Source: Agelas oroides
Taxonomy: Eukaryota > Porifera > Demospongiae > Agelasida > Agelasidae
Assembly: GCA_949130485.1 (NCBI GenBank)
Contig: OX422188.1
Span: forward strand, 3,348,222 to 3,412,221
DNA: 64,000 bases
Direction: 5' to 3'
Both the position numbers and the translations under genes were made by a program. Within the stretch, counting starts at the first letter, position 1, and every line of letters begins with the position of its first letter. Below the pieces are notes generated by a model. The model saw only the letters and a list, made by a program, of their open reading frames with translations. It made no database searches and had not been told where the DNA came from. Positions 44,641 to 55,203 of the stretch are shown here, one piece after another.

Positions 44641-47619
44641 TTAAACAGTAGCTATGGCAATGCATTCAGTAATAATGTTTTTCAGGCACCTCCCGTACTT
44701 CTGTAAAGTCCTGGGGTAGCGATGCACAAAGGTCTTGTAGGTGCTACAGAGTTTTTGGTATACGTATCCCTGTCTAAGTAATCTGGTTGTGAGTAGTTTA
44801 GATCTGTAAACAAAATCTTGGTAATTACAACATATCCTCAAATATTGAACTAACTGTGAAATTACTACTCCGTATGCTGGTTTTGAGGGTATGTTGCTAT
44901 CCATGTGTGGAAAATTGACTATTGAAAAGTTGAAGGCATCCCTCTTATCATACAAGTCTGTGCAAAACTTACCATTCAGGACATTAATGTTAAGATCCAG
45001 GTAGGAACAGCTGTCATGGCTCTCTGTAGTTTTCTTAAGCTCTAATTCTGGGGGGTAAATTTGGCCTATGCATGCTTGAAAATCAGGGTTGTTAAGTGTA
45101 AGCAAGTCATCAATATATCTGCAAGTATTACTAAATTTAGCTGCTACAGAGAGGTCAGTCCGGATTAGGGATTTCATAAACTCAAATTCATAGGAGAAAA
45201 GCAATAGATCCGCAACTAATGGAGCACAATCAGTACCCATAGGGATGCCAATTGTTTGTTGGTAGACAGCTGATCCTATCTGGATGTATATGTTGTCTAT
45301 CAAGAAATTGAACATCTCAACTAACTGGTTCACCGTTAAGTTACGGGTATTAGCTACAGGTCTGGAAGTCCAGTAAGCATAATCTTTTCCTAAGGCCATG
45401 TGGGAGGCATCTCTGGTATTGTATGCATTTCTAATTAACTCTTCCATGCGTGTTTTGAGCTGACTATGGGGGATGTTAGTATAGAGTGTACTGAAATCAA
45501 AGCTATCCAATGCTTTTGCGTGTCTCAACTTTTCTAGGGTGTTAGTCACTTCAGTGGAGTTGTTAATGACCCAAAAGCAGTTTACCCCGGTTCTTCTTTC
45601 TATACCATTGCAATATTCCTTGTAATGTTTAAGTATCAGCTGGAGACAGTGGGTAAGCAGCTTAGATAAAGGTTTGGTTGTGCAGGAGGCAGAAGCTGCT
45701 ATAAAGCGATGTCCATAGGGATTTTTGTGTAGTTTAGGCATCCAGTAAAAACCAGGCAATCTCTTCATGTCTTCTGCTACTTTAACCTTTGTGCTATGCA
45801 TGTATGCTAAATGTTTTTGTACAATCTGGTCTACAGAATCCCTACAGTGGACATATGTAGATGCTTTCCCACTCTTTCCAGCTAGTTCGTTTCTAATCAC
45901 CTCAGTGTAGTATTTCTTACAGACTATGATTATGTTATTGCTAGCTTTATCTGCAGGTACCAGGACATATTCGTTGTGGAGTTCCCGGAGGGCTGTCCTA
46001 CACCTAGTGTCTTTCAAAACTTGTCTTTTTCTTGTTTTATGTCCCCGAGACTCGAGACGTTTGATGTTCTTTTCAATAAGGAGTTTCACCGTACACGCCC
46101 ACTCATTGAGTGTGCACGGGTCTACTCCCTCTCTAGAAGCCCACATATTTCTATAATCGTGTACTCCCTCCATGCACAGTTTCAGACACAGATCCCAGTT
46201 GATATTATTTTGCTCTCTAAAATTAGGGCCTTTTTTGATGAGGTGTCTAAGTTTCCTATTGGTTATGATGCTGAGGTCACCGGTGACCACATGGCCTAAA
46301 GGCTGGTAAAGAAAGGCAGATGAACTGCATTTGCAGGTTGTGCAGTCGTTGCTGGATAGGTTAATGCTCTCTGTAACTTTTTTAAAGTTGAAGACTGAGG
46401 GTCCTATAGTCTTGGTATATTTGTAAGAAACCGTTGGGGGTTCGTTATGCTCAAAAAACACTGGGATCGTGTCCTTAACTTGCCTGGAACGGAGTATCCC
46501 GCTTAAGTTGATCATTTCGATGCCTTTGTTATGGAATTTTACTTTCAAGAAATGTTTACGGTTATTCTCTTTGGTATGCTGTTTCGGAGGCTGAGGCTGA
46601 GGCTGAGAGGAACCTAGTCTAAATTTGATCAAATCCTTCAAAATCAGAAGGAGATGAGTAGGAAAGGTATGGAGATGGAGTTGTTCCTCAACGAGTGTCC
46701 TGGTATCCCTAAGAGAGGTATTTCTAAGCCCAAAAATTGCACTAATGTATTTATGTAGAAAAGACATGGATTTGTAATCACCAAGTTTGTTTTTAAGCCA
46801 ATCACGAGGGTTAGTGGGTTTTTTTGTATTCTTGCGACTGGGTCGTTTTGATTTTCGCTTCCTAGTTTTAGAATGCTTGTTAAAAAACTTCCAGACTATA
46901 AGCTCGTCGTTTTGCTTGGAGATGTTCCCGACACCACGAATGTTGTCATTCAGGCCGTATGGGTATACAGTCTTAAGCTCTCTAATCCAGAACTCTTCTC
47001 TTTCTAGACGTTTTGAGTAAGTACTAGTTTGTTCGTTTGGAGCTACTACAATGCTTTCGATAGGCTGAACAAACATGTCTTCGAGTCTATGCCCGTCAGA
47101 TGTAAAATGCTTGTATAAAAATTGAGGCTTCAGGCTTTTAATGTTGGCTCTATGGTTGTTCATTCTTTTCCTCAAGGCTTGACTTGTCTCTCCTACATAT
47201 TGTATGCCACAGCGTTGACAGGTAACTAAATAGACAACATTCGAGGTGCTGCAAGACCAGTCTCCTGAGCCTATAACTTTGTACGTTTTTCCGGTGACAC
47301 TGCTTCTAAACATTGTGTCAGGCTTAAAAATAGGGCATGTAAGGCAATTCTTGCGGTTACATTTGCTAATGCTGTTCGGTCTTCGACGCTGCTGGGATCT
47401 GGGATCGTTCGTGGCACTGGTGCATGACAAACCTGTGTCTTCTTGTTGAGTCTTCGAGGTGCTAGCATCAACAAGAAGAGGCACACCTCTAACCTCCTGC
47501 ACAGTCTTCGAGGTGCTAGCAATAACTACACTCGGCACACCTCTGACCTCATGTAGGGGACCTTGTTGACCCGGGCGACGTCCCAGCCGGTATGAATTTT
47601 CTTTTTGGACACTCATCAT
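44641..47619 (-). CDS. Penelope-like retroelement polyprotein, N-terminal GIY-YIG then RT (Naiad-type order)
   Basis: Minus strand, 992 residues, uninterrupted; ATG at 47619 (a second ATG follows). Residues 25-60 are two copies of an EVRGVP...ASTSKT unit. A zinc-binding C-x4-C-x2-C (C87, C92, C95) leads into a GIY-YIG nuclease: NVVYLVTC (Y130), YVGET (141-145), LRKRMNNHR, then REEFWIREL (E209) and GLND (N224). A Lys/Arg-rich linker follows, then C-x2-C-x-C (C426, C429, C431), the short CxC segment. Reverse transcriptase: PADKASNN (about 555-562), WMPKLHKNP (about 626-634), motif A FDFSTLYTN (D708), motif B GIPMGTDCAP (791-800), motif C YIDD (835-838). Canonical EN+ Penelope elements carry GIY-YIG after the RT; the reversed order with a CxC link defines Naiad/Chlamys-type elements. 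All catalytic residues I can check are present, so the protein looks active. Confidence 0.9.
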   Translation of the reverse strand: MMSVQKENSYRLGRRPGQQGPLHEVRGVPSVVIASTSKTVQEVRGVPLLVDASTSKTQQEDTGLSCTSATNDPRSQQRRRPNSISKCNRKNCLTCPIFKPDTMFRSSVTGKTYKVIGSGDWSCSTSNVVYLVTCQRCGIQYVGETSQALRKRMNNHRANIKSLKPQFLYKHFTSDGHRLEDMFVQPIESIVVAPNEQTSTYSKRLEREEFWIRELKTVYPYGLNDNIRGVGNISKQNDELIVWKFFNKHSKTRKRKSKRPSRKNTKKPTNPRDWLKNKLGDYKSMSFLHKYISAIFGLRNTSLRDTRTLVEEQLHLHTFPTHLLLILKDLIKFRLGSSQPQPQPPKQHTKENNRKHFLKVKFHNKGIEMINLSGILRSRQVKDTIPVFFEHNEPPTVSYKYTKTIGPSVFNFKKVTESINLSSNDCTTCKCSSSAFLYQPLGHVVTGDLSIITNRKLRHLIKKGPNFREQNNINWDLCLKLCMEGVHDYRNMWASREGVDPCTLNEWACTVKLLIEKNIKRLESRGHKTRKRQVLKDTRCRTALRELHNEYVLVPADKASNNIIIVCKKYYTEVIRNELAGKSGKASTYVHCRDSVDQIVQKHLAYMHSTKVKVAEDMKRLPGFYWMPKLHKNPYGHRFIAASASCTTKPLSKLLTHCLQLILKHYKEYCNGIERRTGVNCFWVINNSTEVTNTLEKLRHAKALDSFDFSTLYTNIPHSQLKTRMEELIRNAYNTRDASHMALGKDYAYWTSRPVANTRNLTVNQLVEMFNFLIDNIYIQIGSAVYQQTIGIPMGTDCAPLVADLLLFSYEFEFMKSLIRTDLSVAAKFSNTCRYIDDLLTLNNPDFQACIGQIYPPELELKKTTESHDSCSYLDLNINVLNGKFCTDLYDKRDAFNFSIVNFPHMDSNIPSKPAYGVVISQLVQYLRICCNYQDFVYRSKLLTTRLLRQGYVYQKLCSTYKTFVHRYPRTLQKYGRCLKNIITECIAIATV

Positions 47620-48900
47620 GGTTTGGGTTCGAGCTAGAGGGGTGTGTGGCTCAAGCCGCTCGAGGAAACCGAGCCAACGTTACCTAGTAAAACACGTGAA
47701 GCCGGGGTACCCACAGGGGCGCCACCAGACACAAACACGTAAACTAGGCATATGCACACTGGACGTATGAATAGTGTCCAGTTAGTACAACCCAAATAGG
47801 TAGACATTCAAACAAACTCCTCAATAAGGTATCAAAAGTTGACAGGGAAACACAGTGGTAAACATTTTCAAGTAACTGGTTCCAAAGTGATTAGGAACAC
47901 ACGAGTGTAAGTAACTGCTAATGTGCATAAACAGCTGATACAACTGTGTGCTGTTGTGACTTCAAGTACATATATACTGTATACGATATTGGAAGGTATC
48001 AGGTTGTTCAGGCATTTGGTATGCCATGGTTAAGCTTGAGTATTCAGCAGTGTTAGCATTTCTCTCATTGCCACCACCTGGGAAATTCTCCTTTGATCAG
48101 TACATAAAGATGGGGTACAAAGGTATACAAAATGAGCACTAACAACAAACAAACCTGTCTGAATGGGACTGTAAGAGAGTTTGAAAGAGACTGGAAGCAA
48201 AGCTGTCCCACTGGGACTGCGAGAGAGTTCTACTCTGCTAGGGACTGTGACAAGACTCGTGCAAGTGACACAAGACTGTGCTCTTCCCCAAAGGGGTGTG
48301 CAGCAACACAGTAATTGTTGGGGTGTCCCACCTGTTTGTCCGCTGAGCTGTGAATTGCTGCAGCTGTGAGAGGGCTTGACGTTGACTCAAGTCATGGCAT
48401 TCAAATTAGAAATGAAAGGATCTAAAAGCTGTGACCATGTTGTATTTTCACCAGGAACATGTATTAAAGTTGAATGTTATGACAATGACATCTACCAAAA
48501 CTTGACAAAGACTTTTTGGTTCGTGTTTTTCCACTCCCTAGCAGAGTAGAACTCGCTCACAATTCCCAGAGGAGGTGCGACACAGTCTTCAGGTTCTGAA
48601 GAGTAGCCTGGTGCACCAACATTCCAAGGACTAGAAACTGTCAATACAAGAATCAGGACGGTGCTGCAGGCATCTCACCAGTCAAAGTAAAATTGCACGC
48701 TTTTGTGACCCCTGCTTATGTAGCTGTTGAGAGCTAGATGAACAATGGTGATCGCTCGCAACCAAATTGGCAACTTCATTCAGCATGGTCAAAAATACCC
48801 CCAAATTTGAGTAAACCTAGCAGGCTAGAAGCTTCTGATGCCCAGAAATCGATGAACACAGTGGGGCTGGGCAGCAGGTTAGCAATTACAGGATCATGTG
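47620..48900. other. 5' flank of the Penelope-like element
   Basis: No second ribozyme and no copy of the 3' region were found here, so a 5' pseudo-LTR is not evident. GAGAGAGTTTGAAAGAGACTGG and a related GCGAGAGAGTTCTACTCTGC block lie near 48172-48240, with an inverse CTAGCAGAGTAGAACTCGC near 48538. No gene recognised. Confidence 0.4.
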
Positions 48901-48909
48901 TTAATGTTA

Positions 48910-48990
48910 TGACATCATGCATGCACAATATGAGGGCACGACATGCATGCACAATATGAGGGCACGACATACATGCACAACATGAAATCA
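48910..48990 (+). repeat. Short array of the same minisatellite
   Basis: Two to three units TGCATGCACAATATGAGGGC, same orientation as the left arm at 43771. Confidence 0.75.
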
Positions 48991-49062
48991 CAGGTGTCAT
49001 CACATGAGATGCCAGTGCAGCTGTACAGGCTTGCCGACTCTCACACCCACACACACCTAGCC

Positions 49063-49106
49063 AGAGATAATATAGACTATGTACCCTAGTCTATATTATC
49101 TCTGAC
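49063..49106. repeat. Palindrome
   Basis: AGAGATAATATAGACTA and TAGTCTATATTATCTCT face each other around a 9-10 base centre. Confidence 0.8.
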
Positions 49107-49291
49107 CTAGCCAATGCAGCACACGGTGTAGGTAGCTACACCCAGTTTCAAGGTTTTAAGGTCTGGTGTACGTGGTATTAATAGGTTAATTAATCAGTGA
49201 TCAGGTGGGCTGTCCACGTTAATTAACCTAAAGAGGAAATGGGTGCAACTCCAAGAGTTTAATATTTATCTGTGCAGAGGAGGTTTGACAC

Positions 49292-49691
49292 AAGTGATGT
49301 GCCCTCATGTTGTGCATGCATGTTGTACCCTCATGTTGTGCATGCATATTGTGCCCTCATGTTGTGCATGCATGTTGTACCCTCATGTTGTGCATGCATG
49401 TTGTGCCCTCATGTTGTGAATGCATGTTGTGCCCTCATGTTGTGCCCTCATGTTGTGCATGCATGTTGTGCCCTAATGTTGTGCATGCATATTGTGCCCT
49501 CATGTTGTGCCCTCATGTTGTGCCCTCATGTTGTGCCTCATGTTGTGCATGCATGTTGTGCCCTCATGTTGTGCATGCATATCGTGCCCTCATGTTGTGC
49601 CCTCATGTTGGCACGCTGTGCCCACATGATGGCACGTTGTGCATGCACACTGTGCCTGTGAAATTTGACACAAATCACACCCCATAGAATT
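49292..49691 (-). repeat. Right arm of the foldback (inverted minisatellite plus unique end)
   Basis: Reverse complement of the left arm: CCTCATGTTGTGC units, then the unique end reading inward from GAATTC at 49686-49691. The arms differ in unit number. Confidence 0.85.
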
Positions 49692-50991
49692 CAAGCTATA
49701 GGTCTAATTAGTTTGACTGATGTAGGTGATCATTATTCATTGGTTACTGACTGTAATTTAACGAATGTAGCCACCACCCTCAACACTACACCCCCATCAT
49801 GCAAGAGAAATGATTCATTAAGTAAATACATACATGTAAATACATATCTAGAAGAAGCACTGGGCTGAGTGCATAATTGATTTAGTGTCATACCCATGCA
49901 TGAATAAACTTGACTTTGACTAAACGCATACAATGAAATGGTTGAAGTGAGAGTACATTTCCACAGTGTCATAGTGTGGGTTCTGACTCTGAAGCTAAAA
50001 CCTCTCACATTCATTCTTTTTTGCCTCCATGTAACTATTTGCCTTGCATGAGGGCTTGTCATACTGTTTGTAGCCAATTGCTGGTGCCTTTTGTGCAGTG
50101 TGCACCCATACATGCTATATGCAGAAATTCAGAAATTCGGCTTTTTGAATGTAACACTGCTGGGTGTTAGCCTAGTTTTTATTCCCTTGCTTTGCCGCGG
50201 CATTTTGTGCCTTCAGTAAAACTAATTGAAATATGCTAGATGGCAATGTATTGACACACCCAGGCTATTATATTCCCATGGGAGTGACTGATGGACAGCT
50301 GGCTAAGTTGGATTTGTGGGTGTCCCAATACAGTATCTACTAGAACATGTGTGAATGTCAATGCCAGATAAATCCTGCAGGAAAATCAATAACGCTTTCA
50401 GTTCCTTGCTGTACATAGCTTCATACCTATATGTGAAATTGACAACTTGGCGTACTACATTATGCATACATAAATGCCTTTTGTCTCTCGTTAGTGCATG
50501 ATGTACACTATAACTTGAATGTTAATTTCAATTGCTAGGTAGCAATTGTCTTTTCCATAATTCACTTTGGTTTATGCGTAGTACTATAGGACAGATGAGC
50601 CTCATTCCCAGGCTCTTGTGCGTAAGAGCCTGGGAACGAGGCCTAAAGATAAACATGGAGTGTCCTTGTAACAAAGCTAATCTCACTGCTATGCTGTTAC
50701 AAATCCTTCCTTTTTCAAATCAGCACATGGAGGTGGTCAGGAAACCGTTTCAATGATTTTTTCAAGCTATATAATTGGAATGTCCCAAAACCACTATTCA
50801 ACCAAGAGACTACAGTATATACCCAGCAATATAATTAATTAGGTATCAACCTCATGACTTTTACAGTTGACACACAAGACCATGCACATACAGTATGGTT
50901 GCTAATTGTTGCAAGGGATTTATTTTCGCGTTTATCTTGTGTTCTGTATGCGTCGGTACTGCTGAGTTGCACGTCGATTTGGAACTACTTA
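49692..50991. other. Non-coding region
   Basis: It starts with a degenerate GTAGGTGATCA MITE (49720-49800). A palindrome with GCCTGGGAACGAGGC-type ends is at 50600-50645. No gene. Confidence 0.45.
50600..50645. repeat. Miniature palindrome of the AGCCTCGTTCCCAGGC family
   Basis: GAGCCTCATTCCCAGGCTC and GAGCCTGGGAACGAGGC face each other. A related 100-bp element is at 61716-61815; single termini occur near 2410, 56690 and 59195. Confidence 0.65.
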
Positions 50992-51088
50992 GGCCATTCC
51001 AATTTTAATTTTACGTTTTTCGGATCCGGCGGGTCAATTTTTCACAAAAGTCCAAAAAGGTAATCACGTGACTTGCTACACGTGGTCA

Positions 51089-51095
51089 TATAAAT
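51089..51095 (+). promoter_or_regulatory. TATA box of the cassette gene
   Basis: TATAAAT lies 23 bp before the first ATG at 51112. That is close for a normal leader, so the transcript would have a very short 5' UTR if this is used. Confidence 0.4.
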
Positions 51096-51111
51096 TAAAT
51101 AGACTTGGAAA

Positions 51112-51492
51112 ATGGCTAGCAGCACTAGTGCTGTCGCTTGGCTTAGCGTAATGGTCAAACGCTCGCAGACAGTTGTAAAAGAGCGAACCATTTTGAAGTG
51201 CTCTTGGGATGATAGTTTTGGATCTCTTCTCCTCAAGTTTGGATGTGATGATCTGGAGGCAGAAACCATCCACGAGGTGATTGTTTCGAACAATGACAAA
51301 TTTATTGATCCGCGCCACAAAATTCCTATTGATGCACCGGTCAGTGTCTGTGACCAGTTTGGTTGCATGTACGTCTGTCTCTACCTAACTGAGAAGGAAA
51401 CTACGAGGCCTGCCCCAGCAAGGACAATTAGTGATGTGTTGATGGGATATAGTCTGGAATTACTCCTACCAGAGAAAGTACTGACTGTATGA
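51112..51492 (+). CDS. Cassette ORF A, unknown 126-residue protein
   Basis: Not recognised. First ATG after the TATA box. A polar start (MASSTSAVAWLSVMVKRSQ) is followed by a compact alternating region with ILKCSWDDSFGSLLLKFGCD and IDAPVSVCDQFGCMYVCLYL. The pattern of strands and one helix could be a small alpha/beta, ubiquitin-like fold; that is a guess. The stop TGA at 51490-51492 overlaps the ATG of ORF B (ATGA). Confidence 0.5.
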   Translation: MASSTSAVAWLSVMVKRSQTVVKERTILKCSWDDSFGSLLLKFGCDDLEAETIHEVIVSNNDKFIDPRHKIPIDAPVSVCDQFGCMYVCLYLTEKETTRPAPARTISDVLMGYSLELLLPEKVLTV

Positions 51493-51872
51493 AAGAAACC
51501 AACCTCTACACGTGTGGAAGCCCTCTATTCTCAGAAGGAACTCCACTAGCAAGCACTGTCATGACGAGAGAAGCACTTACGTGTGCATCCCCAATCGAGA
51601 CCCAATACTACAGTGCAGTATTGGTACATTTTCCTCCAGTGTGTTATTACTGTGGTTTGGACGAAGAAACCCTTGCCGACGATGATGAAACAAAAGAGCT
51701 TCGGACTTCTTATGCGGTTGTTTTGCCTTTATGTTTTATATGCAAAAGTGAGGGAAGTCTCCTAATTGTAAGAGGACTTCAAATGTTGCAAAGCGGGCCA
51801 AAAAATCGTGACTTCTTCATGTTCTGTATTGTCAATTTGTACACAGTATTGCCTTTTTGCATTGCTCATTGA
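51489..51872 (+). CDS. Cassette ORF B, zinc-ribbon-like 127-residue protein
   Basis: Not recognised. It overlaps ORF A by four bases in another frame (ATGA). Central C-x2-C (PVCYYCGLDEE) and later C-x2-C (LPLCFICKSEG), 35-40 residues apart, suggest a zinc ribbon or treble-clef. It ends at TGA 51870-51872, three bases before AATAAA. ORF A and B may be one protein split by a single-base indel, or two products by reinitiation; the sequence cannot decide. Confidence 0.5.
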   Translation: MKETNLYTCGSPLFSEGTPLASTVMTREALTCASPIETQYYSAVLVHFPPVCYYCGLDEETLADDDETKELRTSYAVVLPLCFICKSEGSLLIVRGLQMLQSGPKNRDFFMFCIVNLYTVLPFCIAH

Positions 51873-51874
51873 GC

Positions 51875-51880
51875 AATAAA
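51875..51880 (+). terminator. PolyA signal AATAAA of the cassette gene
   Basis: AATAAA immediately follows the ORF B stop, with a T-rich stretch about 40 bp downstream. It gives the cassette a complete transcription unit. Confidence 0.55.
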
Positions 51881-52005
51881 TTGAAATGAAACATTTGGAA
51901 ATTAAATGACATTCATTTTTTATTTTTTATTTTTTGCCTGCCACCCGGGTCCCAATACAAATTTGATTTGTCCGAGAAACATAAAATTAAATTGGAATGG
52001 CCTTA

Positions 52006-53052
52006 GTGTACTGCAAACCAGCTAAAGGAAGTCTCCTTCTCAAAAACATCGGAGCGCTCACCTCACAGATGCTACATTTCATGATTATTTCACAGGGGGT
52101 GTAGCCTCTCGATTCCAGTATAATAGCCAACTTTTTTTTGCGGTTGACGAATGATGTTATAATGATATAAATGGCCGCACGCCCGCATTTAGTACTTTAG
52201 AGAAAGCCCCTGATTAGAAACTAAACAAATAGTGGCCTTACACTTAGTCTGGCTGTATCAGCATATCTTTTCTCCCCATACTGGAACACAGATTGAAGAT
52301 TGCCATCTCTCTCCGTGGACAATTCTAGGTATTCGGTCAGCTTTAGCCGTACAGCTAGCTAACGCGCGGGTTCCAGATTCACTGACTGTGAAAATTACCA
52401 TCCATGGCGTATCTTAATTGTAGCTATAGCTATCTTTGTTTAATGGCACGAATTGAATTCTGTCCAATATTCTGAGCTGATAACGATCTCCGATAATCTG
52501 TCAACAACCGCAGTACATCATTATAACTCCCCATTACCGCCATCAAGCGTTTCTTGGGTAAGGTTTTACCGCAATGCTCAGATATAATCACGTGAAACTG
52601 CCAAGCAGAGCTAGAGATATCCCGAAGTACTTTTTAATTTTGGAGAAACTTTGGAGAAAAGCTGCGAGACAAAAATCCAGAACTGAAAGCCTGGGTTCAA
52701 GGCTACCCCCAGACCCCCCCTAGCATGTGCATGCTTACGCACGCACCATCATTGGTGCCCCCCCCCCCCCCCCCAATCTCAAGTACCTTCCGCCACCTCT
52801 GTCCTTGAGAAGGATGGAGTCTTTTGATTTTACAATACTTCCCAAGTAAACGCGTATTCAGTCATGCCGCCCGTAGGGCGTGGCTTTCATTGCATCCCTT
52901 ATGGACCCGTATTAAGCGCATATCCTCTATTAGGTGTATATTTGCTTACCACTTAGATCTACACTTATAAGCGCATATGCTTACTAACCAGAGTCTTTCT
53001 TTCCCACTATGGAGACGTGACCAGTTATCTCTTTGGCAAAATATTCGCACGT
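52006..53052. other. Non-coding region with poly-C
   Basis: Host repeat flank, then a poly-C run at 52759-52774. No gene. Confidence 0.4.
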
Positions 53053-53393
53053 TTAAGGTGGCAGCGGAAGTCACTCAGCGGAGGTTAACGAAAACATAAA
53101 CCTGGGTTACAGTCAGGACCAGTGTTACTCCTAGTTTCAGGGTTAGGGTTTGGTTTAGGGCAATCTTGCTTTGCCTAATTTTAAAAAAGGGTTTTAGTAG
53201 CTTATTAATATATTCATGACCCAAAATTGCCACTCGATGGACGCATCTACATGCTCACTGTAGGTAGCGTCCTAACCACCAATGTATCTCAAATCAGTCT
53301 GTGCCAGCTTTTGTTCAGAGCTACTCTCAAAGTCAGGCTAGACTCATGTTTGTCACTACTCTTGGAATGGGCTATTCCATTTATTAAGCATAC

Positions 53394-54200
53394 ACCCCCC
53401 TCGGAAGAGGTCATTTCATAATCCCCCCAGGACATAAATTAATTCTACTCCTATACACCCCAGGACAGCTAATTGGCCTTGTTCTAACCCCCTAGGACAA
53501 ATTAATTACGCTTATGTCCCCCATGACGGCTAATTATTTTAAGATTTGGCCCCCTAGGACAAATTAAAACCCATTCCACCCCTCTGGACAAGTGATTAAC
53601 TTGGTGTTTTGCCCCCCTAGGACAAATTAAAACCAAATCGATACCCCCAGACAGGTGATTAACTTAGTGTTTTGCCCCCTTGGACAAATTAAAAACCGTT
53701 CCACCCCCCTGGACAGGTGATTAACTTAGTGTTTTGCCCCCCTAGGACAAATTAAAACCAAATCGATACCCCCAGACACTTAGTCTTTTGCTTCCCTAGG
53801 ACAAATAACCAAATTGATACCCCCAGACATGATTGCCCCCTTAGGACAAAATAATTATAAACCATTCCATCCCCCTGGACAAGTGATTAACTTAGTGTTT
53901 TGCCCCGCTAGGACAATTTAAAAATCAACTTTGGCCTTTTAAAACTCATTCAATATCCCCCCAATCAATTTCCTTGAACTGGTTACTTTTGCATGCCCCT
54001 AGGACAAAATTTGCTCCCCTCTGACAGGGGCAAAACACCAAGTTTTGCCCCTAGAACAAATTTCAGCTGAACATGTGATTAACTTGCCCCTTTAGACAAA
54101 TCAAACCTGCACAATCCCCTTGGACAGGTGATTGGCTTGGTATTTCACCTCCCTAGGATAAACGACACATGTTCTCTCCCTGGACAGGTGTTGTCCCTCT
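53394..54200. repeat. Satellite array 1, ~62-63 bp unit
   Basis: Units contain CCCCCTAGGACAAATTAAAA and GGTGATTAACTTAGTGTTTT; the GTGTTTTG starts at about 53604, 53667 and 53729 give the period. It decays toward 54200. Confidence 0.8.
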
Positions 54201-55203
54201 AGGATAAAATGGTAATTCAATTGCAAAATAACTTCATATTTTACTAGTGTTTCTGAAACAGTTACACATACATGTAGCAGTGAAGGGTAGGGGTGACAAG
54301 AAGGGGTTACAACACATACACAAGCTTGCAGTAAGTAGCTAAAGAAGCTATTCAATGGTATGTGTACATCATGACTCTACAGGACATCAAACAGTCACCA
54401 TGCCCAGACCCTCCTGCATATGCAAAGTGGTCAAAGTGTTTGAGTGAAATTTCTTGTGACATGCATGCGCATGCCATGGGAATTGCTTTCATATTTGAGA
54501 GCTTGAATCACATTGCAGAAGATATGTTTGTGTAATGTGAGTGATCAGTTTTTGAACTACAGAGAAAAGTTGCTTCTCTCAATTAAATTCATGGCCTTCT
54601 CAAGCTTTTGTAAACCACACAGTCTATATACAGTGAGCCATCAGTAACCTACTAATTTGCAGATTTAAAAATGGATAATCAAAGATGTTACAAACCACAT
54701 GAGCAAGTGCACAATAGTGAGCATCATAAAACATTTATGTCACTCGGAACACCAAACCCTCTTTCTACTTTTCAGGAGGATACTGTACTCAAATAATTAC
54801 GGAAATATACTTGGTTACCTACAAGCTACATGGAGGGGCCATCCAATGAAATTGTGATTTGATCTATGAACTTGTAAACTGATACACCAAGTGACGTTGA
54901 AAACCATGGAAGAGTATTCTAGAGGTAGGCAGCAGAGAGCTGGAGATGTAGTGGTGGGTAACAAGAGGATGATGAGCAAAAAGCAACACCAGGTAAGAAG
55001 CTACTGCGCAAGCTGTGCATGTGTAAACACTGTGAAAGAAAAGGCGGGCAATTAGTTGAGTTGTGAAATAGTTTATGTACACTTGCACCTAGAATGGCTT
55101 CATGTTAAGTACCTGCTAATCACATAGGCAAACCACACCATCTGTCTAGTGTAGCTTGCAGTGCAAACTGTAACTGTGATTCACCAGGGTAGGCATAATG
55201 CCA

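Larger units (their letters stand above)
50992..52002 (+). mobile_element. TIR cassette, 1011 bp, TTA target duplication, with its own gene
   Basis: Ends GGCCATTCCAATTTTAATTT and, on the minus strand, GGCCATTCCAATTTAATTTT; TTA at 50989-50991 and 52003-52005. A related host repeat at 42560-42610 has the same flanks (CTGAGTTGCATGTCGATTTG, GGAACTACT) with no insertion, which proves both ends. GGCC termini and the TTA duplication suggest PIF/Harbinger mobilisation. Inside are a TATA box, two ORFs and AATAAA, all plus strand. Neither ORF looks like a Harbinger transposase or its Myb-like partner. Confidence 0.8.

Noticed and set aside
48132..48369. Short overlapping ORFs (NGTVREFERDW)
   Set aside because: No conserved domain, no splice context, repeat-derived sequence.
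43771..49691. CRISPR-like array
   Set aside because: The units are directly abutting minisatellite copies without unique spacers, in an animal genome.
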